This document shows positions 49,635-57,876 of a DNA stretch of 64,000 nt, in pieces. The position numbers and the translations under genes are program-made. Numbering within the stretch: position 1 is the first letter of the stretch; each line of letters begins with the position of its first letter. The DNA lies in assembly GCA_026169815.1 (NCBI GenBank), contig JAPFDT010000053.1:62001-126000 (forward strand), written 5' to 3'. The notes beneath the pieces were generated by a model. The model did no database searches. It saw only the letters and a list, made by a program, of their open reading frames with translations, and was not told where the DNA came from. The stretch comes from Pseudogracilibacillus sp. Lineage in GTDB: Bacteria > Bacillota > Bacilli > Bacillales > Amphibacillaceae.

Positions 49635-50822
49635 ATGAAACAATATGAAATGTATAAAGCCGCTTTAGCAGACGTTAAGAAACCTTGTGCCTTTATTGAT
49701 GTAGAAGCTTTATACGACAATATGAAAGCGATTACAAACAAGGCGCGAGGCAAAAATATTCGCATTGCGAGTAAATCGATTCGTAGTGTAGCTGTATTGC
49801 GAGATATTTTGGCCTATTCACCGACATTCCAAGGCGTTATGTGTTTTACAGGAGAAGAAGCTCTATATTTACACGATCAAGGAATTGATGATTTATTGAT
49901 AGCTTATCCAATTTGGGAAGAGTCAATTTTACGTTCAATTTGTCCACGAGTAAGTAGCGGTGCTTTAATAACAGTGATGGTTGATAGTGTAGCACATTTA
50001 AATCGGCTAGAAAAAATTGCTCGAGAAGAAGGAGGGTATTTTCTCGTTTGTTTAGATATAGACTTATCTTCCCAATTGTATGGTATTCATTTTGGTGTAC
50101 AACGCTCGCCACTTCGAACAATGAAACAAGTAAAGGAAATTATTGATTTTTTAAAAGATAATAATACTCTTACATTAGATGGTGTGATGGGTTATGAAGC
50201 GCAGATTGCCGGAGTTGTTGATGCAGATCCGAAACAACGTGCGAAAGGCTTCGTCATCCGTCATTTCAAAAGAAAATCAAGTCGTGCAATCGTAAAAAAA
50301 CGTAAACAAGTTATGAAATTGCTTGAAAAGAATGGCTTGTCGGTACGTTTTGTCAATGGTGGAGGGACAGGTAGTTTACATCAAACAACAAAAGAAAAAG
50401 TCGTCACAGAAGTAACGGTAGGTTCGGGATTTTTTAATTCGCATTTATTTGATAAATATAAAAGCTTTCAACTTCACCCCGCTGCTGCCTATGCTATTGA
50501 AATTACCCGAATACCAGAAAAAAATATATACACATGTTTTGGTGGAGGATATGTTGCTTCAGGTCCAGCAGGCGATGATAAAGTACCAGAAGTGTTTTTA
50601 CCTAAAGGAGGGCAGTTAACAAAAAATGAAGGAGTAGGTGAAGTGCAAACTCCAATACATTATAAAGGAAAAGTCGAGCTTACATATGGGGATCCGATTT
50701 TTTTACGACATAGTAAAGCAGGGGAGTTGTGTGAACGCTTTTTAACGTTACATATGATAGAAGCGGGCACGGTAAAGAAGACATATACTACATACCGGGG
50801 GGATGGAAAATGTTTTCTATAA
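49635..50822 (+). CDS. Alanine racemase-fold, D-threonine aldolase-like PLP enzyme
   Basis: A 395-residue PLP-dependent type III enzyme. PCAFIDVEALYDNM opens the barrel; the lysine in RIASKSIRSVAVL (about 45-57) fits the PLP-binding position; GYEAQIAG and VNGGGTGS bind phosphate. The C-terminal part matches the D-threonine aldolase/D-serine dehydratase-like domain, with metal-ligand-like His and Cys residues. Substrate is inferred as a D-3-hydroxyamino acid. The 3' end overlaps the next gene by 13 bases, so they are coupled. Not part of the usual B. subtilis neighbourhood. Confidence 0.8.
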   Translation: MKQYEMYKAALADVKKPCAFIDVEALYDNMKAITNKARGKNIRIASKSIRSVAVLRDILAYSPTFQGVMCFTGEEALYLHDQGIDDLLIAYPIWEESILRSICPRVSSGALITVMVDSVAHLNRLEKIAREEGGYFLVCLDIDLSSQLYGIHFGVQRSPLRTMKQVKEIIDFLKDNNTLTLDGVMGYEAQIAGVVDADPKQRAKGFVIRHFKRKSSRAIVKKRKQVMKLLEKNGLSVRFVNGGGTGSLHQTTKEKVVTEVTVGSGFFNSHLFDKYKSFQLHPAAAYAIEITRIPEKNIYTCFGGGYVASGPAGDDKVPEVFLPKGGQLTKNEGVGEVQTPIHYKGKVELTYGDPIFLRHSKAGELCERFLTLHMIEAGTVKKTYTTYRGDGKCFL

Positions 50823-52129
50823 AAGAAACTAACTACGTATTTAAAAATTGGTCAGAATCTGTTCGATGTGAACCAGAACAATATGTTGAGCCGAATAATT
50901 TATCGGAGTTGCAGGCAATTGTGCGACAAGCTTTTGTCGATAGAAAAACTATTAGAGTCGTCGGTGCAGGGCACTCCTTTACTCCATTAGTAGCGACGAG
51001 CGATATTATGGTTTCGTTAAAACATTTAGCAGGCATTGATCATATCGATAGAGAAAATAACCTCGTAACTGTTTGGGGAGGATCGCTGTTAAAAGATCTC
51101 GGAACTCAATTGTGGGAACATGGCTATGCAATGGAAAATTTAGGTGATATTAATAAACAATCGATAGCTGGTGCAATTAGTACAGGTACACATGGAACAG
51201 GCATTCAATTTGGAAGTATCTCTACTCAAGCGGTAGGTATAACGTTATTGTTAGCTAGTGGAGAATTATTAGAAGTTGATGAAACAAATGAAGCGGGTGT
51301 TTTCCAAGCAGCCCAAGTATCCCTCGGTATGCTTGGAATTATTGTCAAAGTGACGTTAAAAGTATTGCCAGCTTATCAACTAACTGGAACGAGCTATAAA
51401 CTATCATTAGATGAAACCTTCCAGCAGTTGGACACTTTATGTGAGCAACATCGCAATATAGAGTTTTATTGGTTTCCTTATACAGATACTGTTCAAGTAA
51501 AGACATTTGATCTGGCAGCGCCTAATAAAGAGAAGGATCAGAAACAAATGAAATTTAAAAAAGTAGTCGTCGAAAACGGGCTCTTTTGGTTAATGTCAGA
51601 AGTAAGTCGACTTGTGCCGCAATCTGCCAAACCGATTAGTACCTTATCTGCAATCGGCGTCCCGGTAGGTACAGAAACGAATGATAGTTATGAGATTTAT
51701 GCAACTCCCAGGCTCGTTAAGTTTCAAGAAATGGAATACTCTGTCCCCAAAAAATATTTACCAACAATTCTACGTACAATAGATGAAGTAGTACGAGAGA
51801 AGAAATATGCAGTACACTTTCCATTAGAATGTCGTTTTGTAAAAGCCGACAACATCTGGCTAAGTCCATCTTATGAAAGAGAATCAGCATATATTGCCGT
51901 TCATATGTATAAAGGGATGGAATTTTCCTCATATTTTCAAGCGTTAGAAGAAATCTTTCAAGCCTATGATGGTAGACCTCATTGGGGAAAAATGCATACG
52001 ATGACGAAAGCGGATTTACAAACAGCTTATCCGAAGATGGAAGATTTTATTTCATTACGCAAACGATTAGATGAACGAGGCATATTTTTAAATGAATATG
52101 TATGTGAATTATTTCAATTAAAAAACTGA
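50810..52129 (+). CDS. FAD-binding D-arabinono-1,4-lactone oxidase family protein
   Basis: A 439-residue VAO-type flavoenzyme. FAD-binding domain 1-180 with VVGAGHSFTPL (about 47-57) and GDINKQSIAGAISTGTHGTG (about 108-127); the ALO domain covers about 185-435 and contains EFYWFPYTD and HPHWGKMH-like (RPHWGKMHT) motifs. Such oxidases act on aldonolactones or sugar alcohols; the true substrate is unknown. ATG 50810 overlaps the upstream aldolase-like gene by 13 bases. Confidence 0.82.
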   Translation: MFSIKETNYVFKNWSESVRCEPEQYVEPNNLSELQAIVRQAFVDRKTIRVVGAGHSFTPLVATSDIMVSLKHLAGIDHIDRENNLVTVWGGSLLKDLGTQLWEHGYAMENLGDINKQSIAGAISTGTHGTGIQFGSISTQAVGITLLLASGELLEVDETNEAGVFQAAQVSLGMLGIIVKVTLKVLPAYQLTGTSYKLSLDETFQQLDTLCEQHRNIEFYWFPYTDTVQVKTFDLAAPNKEKDQKQMKFKKVVVENGLFWLMSEVSRLVPQSAKPISTLSAIGVPVGTETNDSYEIYATPRLVKFQEMEYSVPKKYLPTILRTIDEVVREKKYAVHFPLECRFVKADNIWLSPSYERESAYIAVHMYKGMEFSSYFQALEEIFQAYDGRPHWGKMHTMTKADLQTAYPKMEDFISLRKRLDERGIFLNEYVCELFQLKN

Positions 52130-52244
52130 GACATGATTATGCTAACGATTCTCTTAAAAGGTGCATATAGAATATTCTCGGCATTATGATAAAAAATCTA
52201 GTTGTACATAATACCGTACTAATTGATATGCGATTTAAAACAAT

Positions 52245-52280
52245 AAAAACACCCAGATTTTAAAATGTCTGAGTGTTTCC
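52245..52280. terminator. Bidirectional terminator between convergent genes
   Basis: AACACCCAGA and TCTGAGTGTT form a stem flanked by A's on the left and T's on the right, serving the FAD oxidase gene (plus) and the methyltransferase gene (minus). Confidence 0.8.
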
Positions 52281-52334
52281 ATTACTATTTAGGTCATAAA
52301 ATTATGACACAAGCGTACTCATTTGTGCAATAAA

Positions 52335-52931
52335 TCATTTAATACTGCTAGATATAAACATTGAAGCATCTTTTTTCGCAAAAATACGCTTCCCATAATA
52401 AAACGTTTTAATCTCATTTGCTGTAAAGCCAACTTCAGATAATGATTTTTTCATTTCATCGTGCGAAAAACCATTATGAATTTTTGGATGACTTACATTA
52501 TTATTTTTATCAAAATCAACAATGATTAGCTTACCACCATTATTTAAAGTGTTGAATAATTCTTTTAATATTTTTTGAGTATCTGGAATATGCAGGAGAA
52601 CTAATGACATTAAAATTATATCTGTCTTAAATTCAGGAGTTTTTTCTGTGAAATCTGTTTGAAGTACCCTTGCATTCTTTATTTTATTGTTAGTAATCTT
52701 ACTTTCCGCAATAGCTAACATTTGTTTCGATGAATCCACCAACAAAACGGAGTCTACTAAATTTGATAACTCTAGACTGATTAGACCAGTTCCACTGCCA
52801 TAATCTAGCAAGGATTTTGATTTACTGTTTTGTAATTCTTGTTTTACTTCCTTTGTTATAATTTTAGCTAAGTCAACTCTATCTTCTGTGTCGTATCTTT
52901 TTGCCATTTGTTCAAAATGATTATTTTTCAT
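52335..52931 (-). CDS. Class I SAM-dependent methyltransferase
   Basis: A 198-residue methyltransferase of the Methyltransf_11/25 kind. SAM motif I LLDYGSGTGLISLEL (about 41-55), the acidic ribose ligand in VLLVDSSKQML (about 64), and motif IV in TDIILMSLVLLHI. Substrate unknown. ATG 52931 follows CGGAGAAAC. Stands alone between other transcription units; no sign of an operon. The AT content is a little higher than its neighbours, consistent with acquisition, but this is a visual impression only. Confidence 0.85.
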   Translation of the reverse strand: MKNNHFEQMAKRYDTEDRVDLAKIITKEVKQELQNSKSKSLLDYGSGTGLISLELSNLVDSVLLVDSSKQMLAIAESKITNNKIKNARVLQTDFTEKTPEFKTDIILMSLVLLHIPDTQKILKELFNTLNNGGKLIIVDFDKNNNVSHPKIHNGFSHDEMKKSLSEVGFTANEIKTFYYGKRIFAKKDASMFISSSIK

Positions 52932-52995
52932 AGTTGTTTCTCCGTTCTATTTATTATTAAAGGAGTGAAGCGATTTTATCTATTGTGGACTGGAC

Positions 52996-53023
52996 AACAA
53001 AAAGCACTGCGAAATGCAGTGCT
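52996..53023 (-). terminator. Terminator of clpP
   Basis: On the minus strand AGCACTGC and GCAGTGCT form an 8-bp stem (53003-53023) followed by TTTTTG. A second hairpin at 53036-53059 (GAGTATAA/TTATACTC) lies between it and the gene. Confidence 0.85.
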
Positions 53024-53075
53024 GATCATTTGAGTATAACCTGTAAAGATTATACTCCAACGCTTTATTGTTAGA

Positions 53076-53660
53076 TTATTCTTTACGCTCAAGTACTTGG
53101 TCGATTAAACCATAGTCAACTGCTTCAGCTGCAGACATGAAGTTATCACGGTCTGTATCTGCTTCAATAACATCTAATGGTTGACCTGTACGCTCGGCTA
53201 AAATTTTGTTTAATTGTTCACGCATACGAATAATTCGTTTAGCATGAATCTCAATGTCAGACGCTTGTCCTTGTGTTCCACCTAATGGTTGGTGAATCAT
53301 GACTTCACTATTTGGCAGTGCATAACGTTTTCCTTCTGCACCTGCTGAAAGTAAAAAAGCACCCATTGATGCTGCCATTCCAGTACAAATTGTTGAAACG
53401 TCTGCTTTAATAAATTGCATTGTATCGTAAATTGCCATTCCTGCTGTAATTGATCCACCAGGTGAGTTAATATATAGTGAAATATCTTTTGATGAATCCT
53501 CTGCTTCTAAAAATAGTAATTGCGCAACAATTGAGTTTGCAACGTTGTCGTCAATCGCACTTCCTAACATAATGATTCTGTCTTTTAATAGACGTGAGTA
53601 AATGTCATAAGCACGTTCACCGCGATTAGTTTGTTCTATAACTGTAGGGATTAAAACCAT
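53076..53660 (-). CDS. clpP: ATP-dependent Clp protease proteolytic subunit
   Basis: A 194-residue serine peptidase forming the barrel used by ClpC, ClpX and ClpE. It starts [20 protein letters not shown], with catalytic Ser in [11 protein letters not shown] (about 98), His in MIHQPLGG (about 123) and Asp in DTDRDNF (about 172). ATG 53660 has AAGGAGG 9 bases upstream; the frame extends 13 codons further back without a ribosome binding site. A CtsR operator overlaps its promoter, so it is heat and stress induced. Confidence 0.97.
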   Translation of the reverse strand: MVLIPTVIEQTNRGERAYDIYSRLLKDRIIMLGSAIDDNVANSIVAQLLFLEAEDSSKDISLYINSPGGSITAGMAIYDTMQFIKADVSTICTGMAASMGAFLLSAGAEGKRYALPNSEVMIHQPLGGTQGQASDIEIHAKRIIRMREQLNKILAERTGQPLDVIEADTDRDNFMSAAEAVDYGLIDQVLERKE

Positions 53661-53713
53661 ATTCCAATTCCTCCTTAAATTATCATCATCTTGTATCATT
53701 TGAACCTATTATT

Positions 53714-53743
53714 ATCATAACGATATGGTCAAAAAAGGTCAAA
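53714..53743 (-). promoter_or_regulatory. clpP promoter overlapped by a CtsR operator
   Basis: GGTCAAA-AAA-GGTCAAA (53727-53743, plus strand) is a perfect match to the CtsR heptad repeat. On the minus strand TTGACC serves as -35 and TATGAT (53719-53714) as -10 with a 17-base spacer. Bound CtsR would cover the -35. Repression is lifted during heat and protein stress. Confidence 0.9.
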
Positions 53744-53964
53744 CAATACGCTTTTTATTTTTGACCTATTTTTCTATCCTAGCCAAATAATATGATACTC
53801 AACCATCATAGGTTATAAATGAAAGAAAATGAATGAACTAAGTAGAGTATAACGTATGTTTTCGGAAAAATAAACCATGTGAGGAGAATGTTATCAAAAT
53901 GTTTTAATAAAATAGATGGAAGGTTGAACGTGACATTGTCAATGTGAGAAAATAATTAATGTTT

Positions 53965-54020
53965 TGAGCGCGCAATTTACAGTTATGAACGTGTAATGCT
54001 TGTTCTGGATGTGTAATAAA
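53965..54020 (+). repeat. Three degenerate 20-bp repeats upstream of the LiaF-like gene
   Basis: TGAGCGCGCAAT, TGAACGTGTAAT and TGGATGTGTAAT begin at 53965, 53986 and 54006, spacing 21 and 20 bases. They end just before the ribosome binding site. ACGTGTAATGCTTG here resembles ACGCGCAATACTTG in the 52-bp array. They could be operator sites or repeat remnants. Bases 53744-53964 have no gene. Confidence 0.5.
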
Positions 54021-54041
54021 TATTTGTAAAGGAGTATGATA

Positions 54042-54701
54042 ATGAAACGTACTTGGATAGGTATCATAATTATTTTAATTGGAATAGGGTTTTTATTAGA
54101 ACAAATGAACATTATGCCTTTTGTAGATGTATTAGCGAAGGGGTGGCCAGTTATTCTTATCTTGATTGGTTTGACGCAACTTCTTCAAAAAAGTCGAGCA
54201 ACATTAATAACTGGTTTGTTATTTATCATCGTTGGAGTGATTTTTTTATTAAATGGATGGACTAATTATAATTTCTTAACTTATTTATGGCCATTATTCA
54301 TTATCTATGTCGGATTAATATTTGTTTTTTATCGTGCAAAAGCAAATCAGCATATTGATGAAGAGAATATGCTTGAAAGTGTTGCGATATTTTCAGGTTC
54401 AGAAATAAAAAGTCGTTCGAATCCGTTACAAGGTGGGAGTATTACTGCTGTTTTTGGAGGATCAGAAATTGATTTAACTGAAGCGGTTGTGACAGACAAA
54501 CAAATTACAATTGAAGTAATCTCGATTTTTGGTGGAGTATCATTACACGTTCCAGACAATGCTCACATTCATATTACTGGCATACCAATATTTGGGGGGT
54601 GGGAAGACAATACACGCCACTATAAGCACGAGGACGATGATCGACCTATAATTCACTTAAAATGTGTGACGATCTTTGGTGGCCTAGAAGTGAAAAATTA
54701 A
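54042..54701 (+). CDS. LiaF-like envelope-stress membrane protein
   Basis: A 219-residue protein with four membrane helices in the first 100 residues (a DUF5668-like pattern) and a C-terminal beta-helical 'toastrack' of the LiaF/YvqF type: SVAIFSGSEIKSRSN, ITAVFGGSEIDLTE, VISIFGGVSLHVP and VTIFGGLEVKN are its repeating strands. LiaF restrains the LiaS kinase, but no liaRS genes are adjacent, so this is a lone paralogue. ATG 54042 is 7 bases after AAAGGAG; ATG 54036 is too close. Confidence 0.8.
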   Translation: MKRTWIGIIIILIGIGFLLEQMNIMPFVDVLAKGWPVILILIGLTQLLQKSRATLITGLLFIIVGVIFLLNGWTNYNFLTYLWPLFIIYVGLIFVFYRAKANQHIDEENMLESVAIFSGSEIKSRSNPLQGGSITAVFGGSEIDLTEAVVTDKQITIEVISIFGGVSLHVPDNAHIHITGIPIFGGWEDNTRHYKHEDDDRPIIHLKCVTIFGGLEVKN

Positions 54702-54713
54702 TAAGTTATTTAA

Positions 54714-54741
54714 AATGTACACGGGATAGCTCGTGTACATT
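54714..54741 (+). terminator. Hairpin after the LiaF-like gene
   Basis: AATGTACACG and CGTGTACATT are perfect 10-bp arms with an 8-base loop. Few T's follow. Confidence 0.6.
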
Positions 54742-54752
54742 CTAAATTTAAC

Positions 54753-54781
54753 TTGTATTCTATTTTAAATAACGTTATAAT
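54753..54781 (+). promoter_or_regulatory. Promoter of tRNA-Arg
   Basis: TTGTAT (54753-54758) and TATAAT (54776-54781) with a 17-base spacer, 21 bases before the tRNA. Confidence 0.75.
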
Positions 54782-54802
54782 ATCGAATGTGTGTGATAAT
54801 AT

Positions 54803-54876
54803 GTGCCCGTAGCTCAGTTGGATAGAGCACCAGTTTCCGGTACTGGGAGTCGGGGGTTCAAATCCTCTCGGGCGCG
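54803..54876 (+). tRNA. tRNA-Arg (anticodon CCG)
   Basis: A complete 74-base cloverleaf. The acceptor stem pairs GTGCCCG with CGGGCGC (one T-G pair); the D arm is GCTC...GAGC; the anticodon stem CCAGT/ACTGG holds loop TTCCGGT with anticodon CCG; the T loop is TTCAAAT. The CCA end is not encoded. It reads CGG arginine codons and is a lone tRNA gene with its own promoter and terminator. Confidence 0.96.
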
Positions 54877-54896
54877 TTTATTTAAAATTGAGATGT

Positions 54897-54934
54897 AGCA
54901 AGGTTTACAGACGTATTGTAACCTTGCTTTTTTT
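54897..54934 (+). terminator. Terminator of tRNA-Arg
   Basis: AGCAAGGTTTACA and TGTAACCTTGCT pair along 12 bases, followed by T's. Confidence 0.9.
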
Positions 54935-55017
54935 GTAACATACTATAATGTTTTAAAGTCAGTGATCTAGGGTATAAAGATGACATTGGGTTCTTTAATC
55001 ATGAAGGAGTAATGCGT

Positions 55018-56172
55018 ATGAATAAGTCGACGAGATTTATGCAATTTATTGGTGGCAAGAATTTAATATTTTCCTTATTGACGTTAATATTAATTGGTTT
55101 AGCTGTTATTATTTATAACAAAATTTCGTTCGTATTTCATCCACTTGTTGTTGTGCTTTCAACCGTAACTCCACCAGTAATTTTAGCATTTATCGCATTT
55201 TACCTATTGAATCCTGTTGTAAATTTATTAGAAAAAGTGCGTATTAAGCGATTATGGGGAATTATTATCATTATTATCGCTTTTACAGGTGCGGTAACAG
55301 GTCTTTTAATGCTAACTATTCCAACAATTGAACAACAAATTAAAGATTTAATCGCGAATTTCCCTGTTTATATTGAGAAAATAAATGAAAGTGTTCATCA
55401 ATATGTAAGCAATTCATTTTTTGAAACATATTATAATGAGGCAAGAGATTGGGTTGAAGCAAATTTAGGTGATATTCCTGGAACAATCATGAATTCATTT
55501 GGGGATGCTATCGATGGAATTGCTAGTTTTGCTAGCACCGTGACAACGATAGTAGTATCATTAATAACGTTTCCGTTTGTCCTATTTTTCTTATTAAAAG
55601 ATGGGGAACGTTTTAAAACTTATTTTCTTTCATTATTTCCGAAAAAATTCCGTAATGATATGGCTAATATTTTGCATAATATGGATACACAAGTTGGATC
55701 GTATATTCAAGGGCAAATATTCGTAGCATTATGTATTGGAGTGCTCTTGTTAATTGGCTATTTAATTATTGGTCTCGAATATGCGATTGTTCTAGCCATT
55801 GTTGCTGCGGTGACAAGTGTAGTACCTTATTTAGGACCAGTAATCGCCATCACGCCAGCGATTATTATTGCGCTAGTAACTTCGCCTTGGATGTTGTTAA
55901 AGTTAAGTATTGTCTGGGCAGTTGTGCAATTCTCTGAAGGGCATTTCATTTCGCCGAATGTGATGGGAAAAACGATGCAAATACATCCATTAACAATTAT
56001 GTTTGTCTTATTAATCGCTGGAAAACTGTTTGGTATAGTCGGAGTTATTTTAGGGATACCAGGATACGCTATTGCGAAAGTGTTAGTGCAATATTTCTTT
56101 ACTAAATTTAAAATTCGTTATAACTATTATTATCAAGAAGGTTACGATTTTTCAAAGGATGTTAAAAAGTAA
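55018..56172 (+). CDS. AI-2E family transporter (PerM/YueF-like)
   Basis: A 384-residue protein of the AI-2E/PerM family with about eight membrane helices: two near the N-terminus (about 13-70), one at 72-95, a soluble insertion (about 100-200), then a cluster from 205 to 355. The motif PYLGPVIAITPA near 275-286 is characteristic. Relatives export autoinducer-2 or act as Na+/H+ antiporters; the substrate here is unknown. ATG 55018 is 9 bases after GAAGGAG; ATG 55012 is too close. Confidence 0.87.
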   Translation: MNKSTRFMQFIGGKNLIFSLLTLILIGLAVIIYNKISFVFHPLVVVLSTVTPPVILAFIAFYLLNPVVNLLEKVRIKRLWGIIIIIIAFTGAVTGLLMLTIPTIEQQIKDLIANFPVYIEKINESVHQYVSNSFFETYYNEARDWVEANLGDIPGTIMNSFGDAIDGIASFASTVTTIVVSLITFPFVLFFLLKDGERFKTYFLSLFPKKFRNDMANILHNMDTQVGSYIQGQIFVALCIGVLLLIGYLIIGLEYAIVLAIVAAVTSVVPYLGPVIAITPAIIIALVTSPWMLLKLSIVWAVVQFSEGHFISPNVMGKTMQIHPLTIMFVLLIAGKLFGIVGVILGIPGYAIAKVLVQYFFTKFKIRYNYYYQEGYDFSKDVKK

Positions 56173-56272
56173 TTTTAAGATGCAATTTATTTAAAAGGCT
56201 AAGATTCGATATGTTATACTGATATTGTAAGGAAAAAGTATATGATAATTTTCTTAAAAGGAGAGATTCGAA

Positions 56273-56716
56273 ATGTCTGGATTCGTTCCATTCAATAGGA
56301 GAAATCGTCAAGCTAAAGTGAGTGGTCCATTTAACATGATTGATAATTTATTTCAAGATGCATGGGATGCAGGTCGTAATTTAATTACTAACTCGTTTAA
56401 AATTGATGTAAGAGAACTAGACAATGAATACATTATAGAAGCAGAACTTCCAGGTGTAAAAAAAGAAAATATTGATTTAAAATTAAATGATGGTAATCTT
56501 ACAATTTCCGTAGAAGAGGAAGATTCAAGCGAGGAAAAAGATCTAGATGACACGTATATTCACCGTGAAAGAATTTATCGGGCAATGGAACGTTCACTTT
56601 ATTTAGCAGATGCGAAACCTGAAGGAATTCGTGCGAAATTAGTGGAAGGTGTGCTTGAAATTACCGTAGAAAAAGCCGGTAGAACAAATGATACGCATCG
56701 AATTGAAATTGACTAA
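56273..56716 (+). CDS. Hsp20/alpha-crystallin small heat-shock protein
   Basis: ATP-independent holdase chaperone of 147 residues. The alpha-crystallin domain spans about 40-135: FKIDVRELDNEYIIEAELPG, LKLNDGNLTISVE and the terminal AKLVEGVLEITVEK. The C-terminal anchor I-x-I is in HRIEID. AAAAGGAGAG precedes ATG 56273. I see no CIRCE or CtsR site upstream, so its heat regulation, if any, is different from clpP. Confidence 0.93.
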   Translation: MSGFVPFNRRNRQAKVSGPFNMIDNLFQDAWDAGRNLITNSFKIDVRELDNEYIIEAELPGVKKENIDLKLNDGNLTISVEEEDSSEEKDLDDTYIHRERIYRAMERSLYLADAKPEGIRAKLVEGVLEITVEKAGRTNDTHRIEID

Positions 56717-56724
56717 ATACTAAT

Positions 56725-56758
56725 AATACCCTATGAATTTATTTTCATAGGGTATTTT
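56725..56758 (+). terminator. Terminator of hsp20
   Basis: AATACCCTATGAA and TTCATAGGGTATT are perfect 13-bp arms followed by TTT. Confidence 0.88.
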
Positions 56759-56762
56759 CATG

Positions 56763-56800
56763 AAAAAGTGCTCTAAACAATTTTGTTTAGAGCACTTTTG
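56763..56800. terminator. Second, bidirectional terminator
   Basis: AAAAGTGCTCTAAAC and GTTTAGAGCACTTTT are perfect 15-bp arms. With A's before and T's after, it can stop both hsp20 read-through and the minus-strand sco operon. Confidence 0.88.
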
Positions 56801-56824
56801 TTAGTTATAGAAGGGCAGGGTGAT

Positions 56825-56947
56825 TTAACGAAATACGTTTCGTAGTATGTTTCGAATAAAGCGCCGTCCTATTCTTTTTCCGTATGTTCCACGTTTTAAC
56901 GCATTTGCTGTTCCAAGCAACCCGATGATTCTAAATATCATGCGCAT
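56825..56947 (-). CDS. Small basic hypothetical protein, 40 residues
   Basis: On the minus strand ATG 56947 follows GAAGGATGTG and the frame ends at TAA 56825. The product starts MRMIFRIIGLLGTANALKR and continues with many Arg/Lys (YGKRIGRRFIRNILRN), giving a short hydrophobic helix followed by a strongly basic tail. It begins 30 bases after the sco gene and stops just before a bidirectional terminator, so it is the last gene of that operon. I do not recognise a family; it might be membrane- or nucleic-acid-associated. Confidence 0.6.
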   Translation of the reverse strand: MRMIFRIIGLLGTANALKRGTYGKRIGRRFIRNILRNVFR

Positions 56948-56977
56948 AAGTGACACATCCTTCATGTATGATAATAA

Positions 56978-57607
56978 TTACTGCATTTTTTTTAAGTCTT
57001 CTACGATAGCATCCATTTGTTCTGATTCCATTCCACTATAAGGGCTAAGGATTTCGCCTTCAGGGTTAACTAAGAAAAAGTAAGCACCGTGAACAACTTG
57101 GTTATCGCCTTCAGGTGGAGCTGCTAACATGTTTTTGAAGCCATTCATCGAAATATCTTCAATTGTTTCAAAATCATATCCTGTTAAGAAGTTCCAGTTA
57201 GATAAATCTGCACCGTAATCTTCTGCATACTCTGTTAAAACTTCAGGTGTATCGTAATCAGGATCAACAGAGAAAGAAACGAATTCTACATTATCAATAT
57301 TTTCTTCGTTCACTTTTTCTTGTAATTTTACCATATTATTCGTCATTGGGATACAGACTGTTTCACAATTTGTAAAAATAAAATCTGCTATCCACCACGT
57401 TCCTTCTAAATCCTCATTAGACAATGTTTCATTATCTTGTGTTGTAAATTCAAATTCAGGTACTTTCTTTTCTGTAGTTGCTGCTTGATCCCCGCCAATT
57501 GCAACGCCACCTTCATCTTCTTGAGCAGATTCGCCTCCATCGCATGCTGCAAGAGCAATGACGAGAGAAGTGAGGAGAAGAAAACGTGTTATATATTTTT
57601 TCATCAT
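56978..57607 (-). CDS. Sco1/SenC family copper chaperone lipoprotein
   Basis: Delivers copper to the CuA centre of cytochrome c oxidase or acts as a thiol-disulfide protein, outside the membrane. Signal peptide with lipobox ALAAC (Cys about 22), an acidic linker, then a thioredoxin fold with the metal-binding pair CETVC (about 85-89) and the conserved His in VVHGAYFF. Length 209. Starts with ATG ATG; the second (57604) is 8 bases from GGATGG and may be the true one. Resembles B. subtilis YpmQ/BsSco. Confidence 0.92.
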   Translation of the reverse strand: MMKKYITRFLLLTSLVIALAACDGGESAQEDEGGVAIGGDQAATTEKKVPEFEFTTQDNETLSNEDLEGTWWIADFIFTNCETVCIPMTNNMVKLQEKVNEENIDNVEFVSFSVDPDYDTPEVLTEYAEDYGADLSNWNFLTGYDFETIEDISMNGFKNMLAAPPEGDNQVVHGAYFFLVNPEGEILSPYSGMESEQMDAIVEDLKKMQ

Positions 57608-57876
57608 TTAATCCATCCTTTAATCTAAGTTCTTTGTTATAAAAGCTTCCTATAACTAATCTATAGCCTATCATACCATAGATAAATCCCAAAGTAGTAT
57701 ATTTATGCGCCTGTATTAGTGACAGGTTTGTGACGAAGCGGAAGAAGTTTTGTTACGTTATTTACTTGATTGAATGTTCAAGAATTTTAAGAAAATAAAG
57801 GAAAAATAATGGACTTTTAATCAGTTAATGGATACGATAAGTGTACATCATTTTATTAGAAAGTAGTTGAGTTGGA

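Noticed and set aside
54803-54876. Integrated element using the tRNA as attachment site
   Set aside because: No integrase gene and no repeated tRNA 3' end were seen in the neighbourhood.
56847-57041. Plus-strand 64-codon open frame opposite the sco operon
   Set aside because: It is antisense to the 40-residue minus-strand gene and the end of sco, and has no ribosome binding site.
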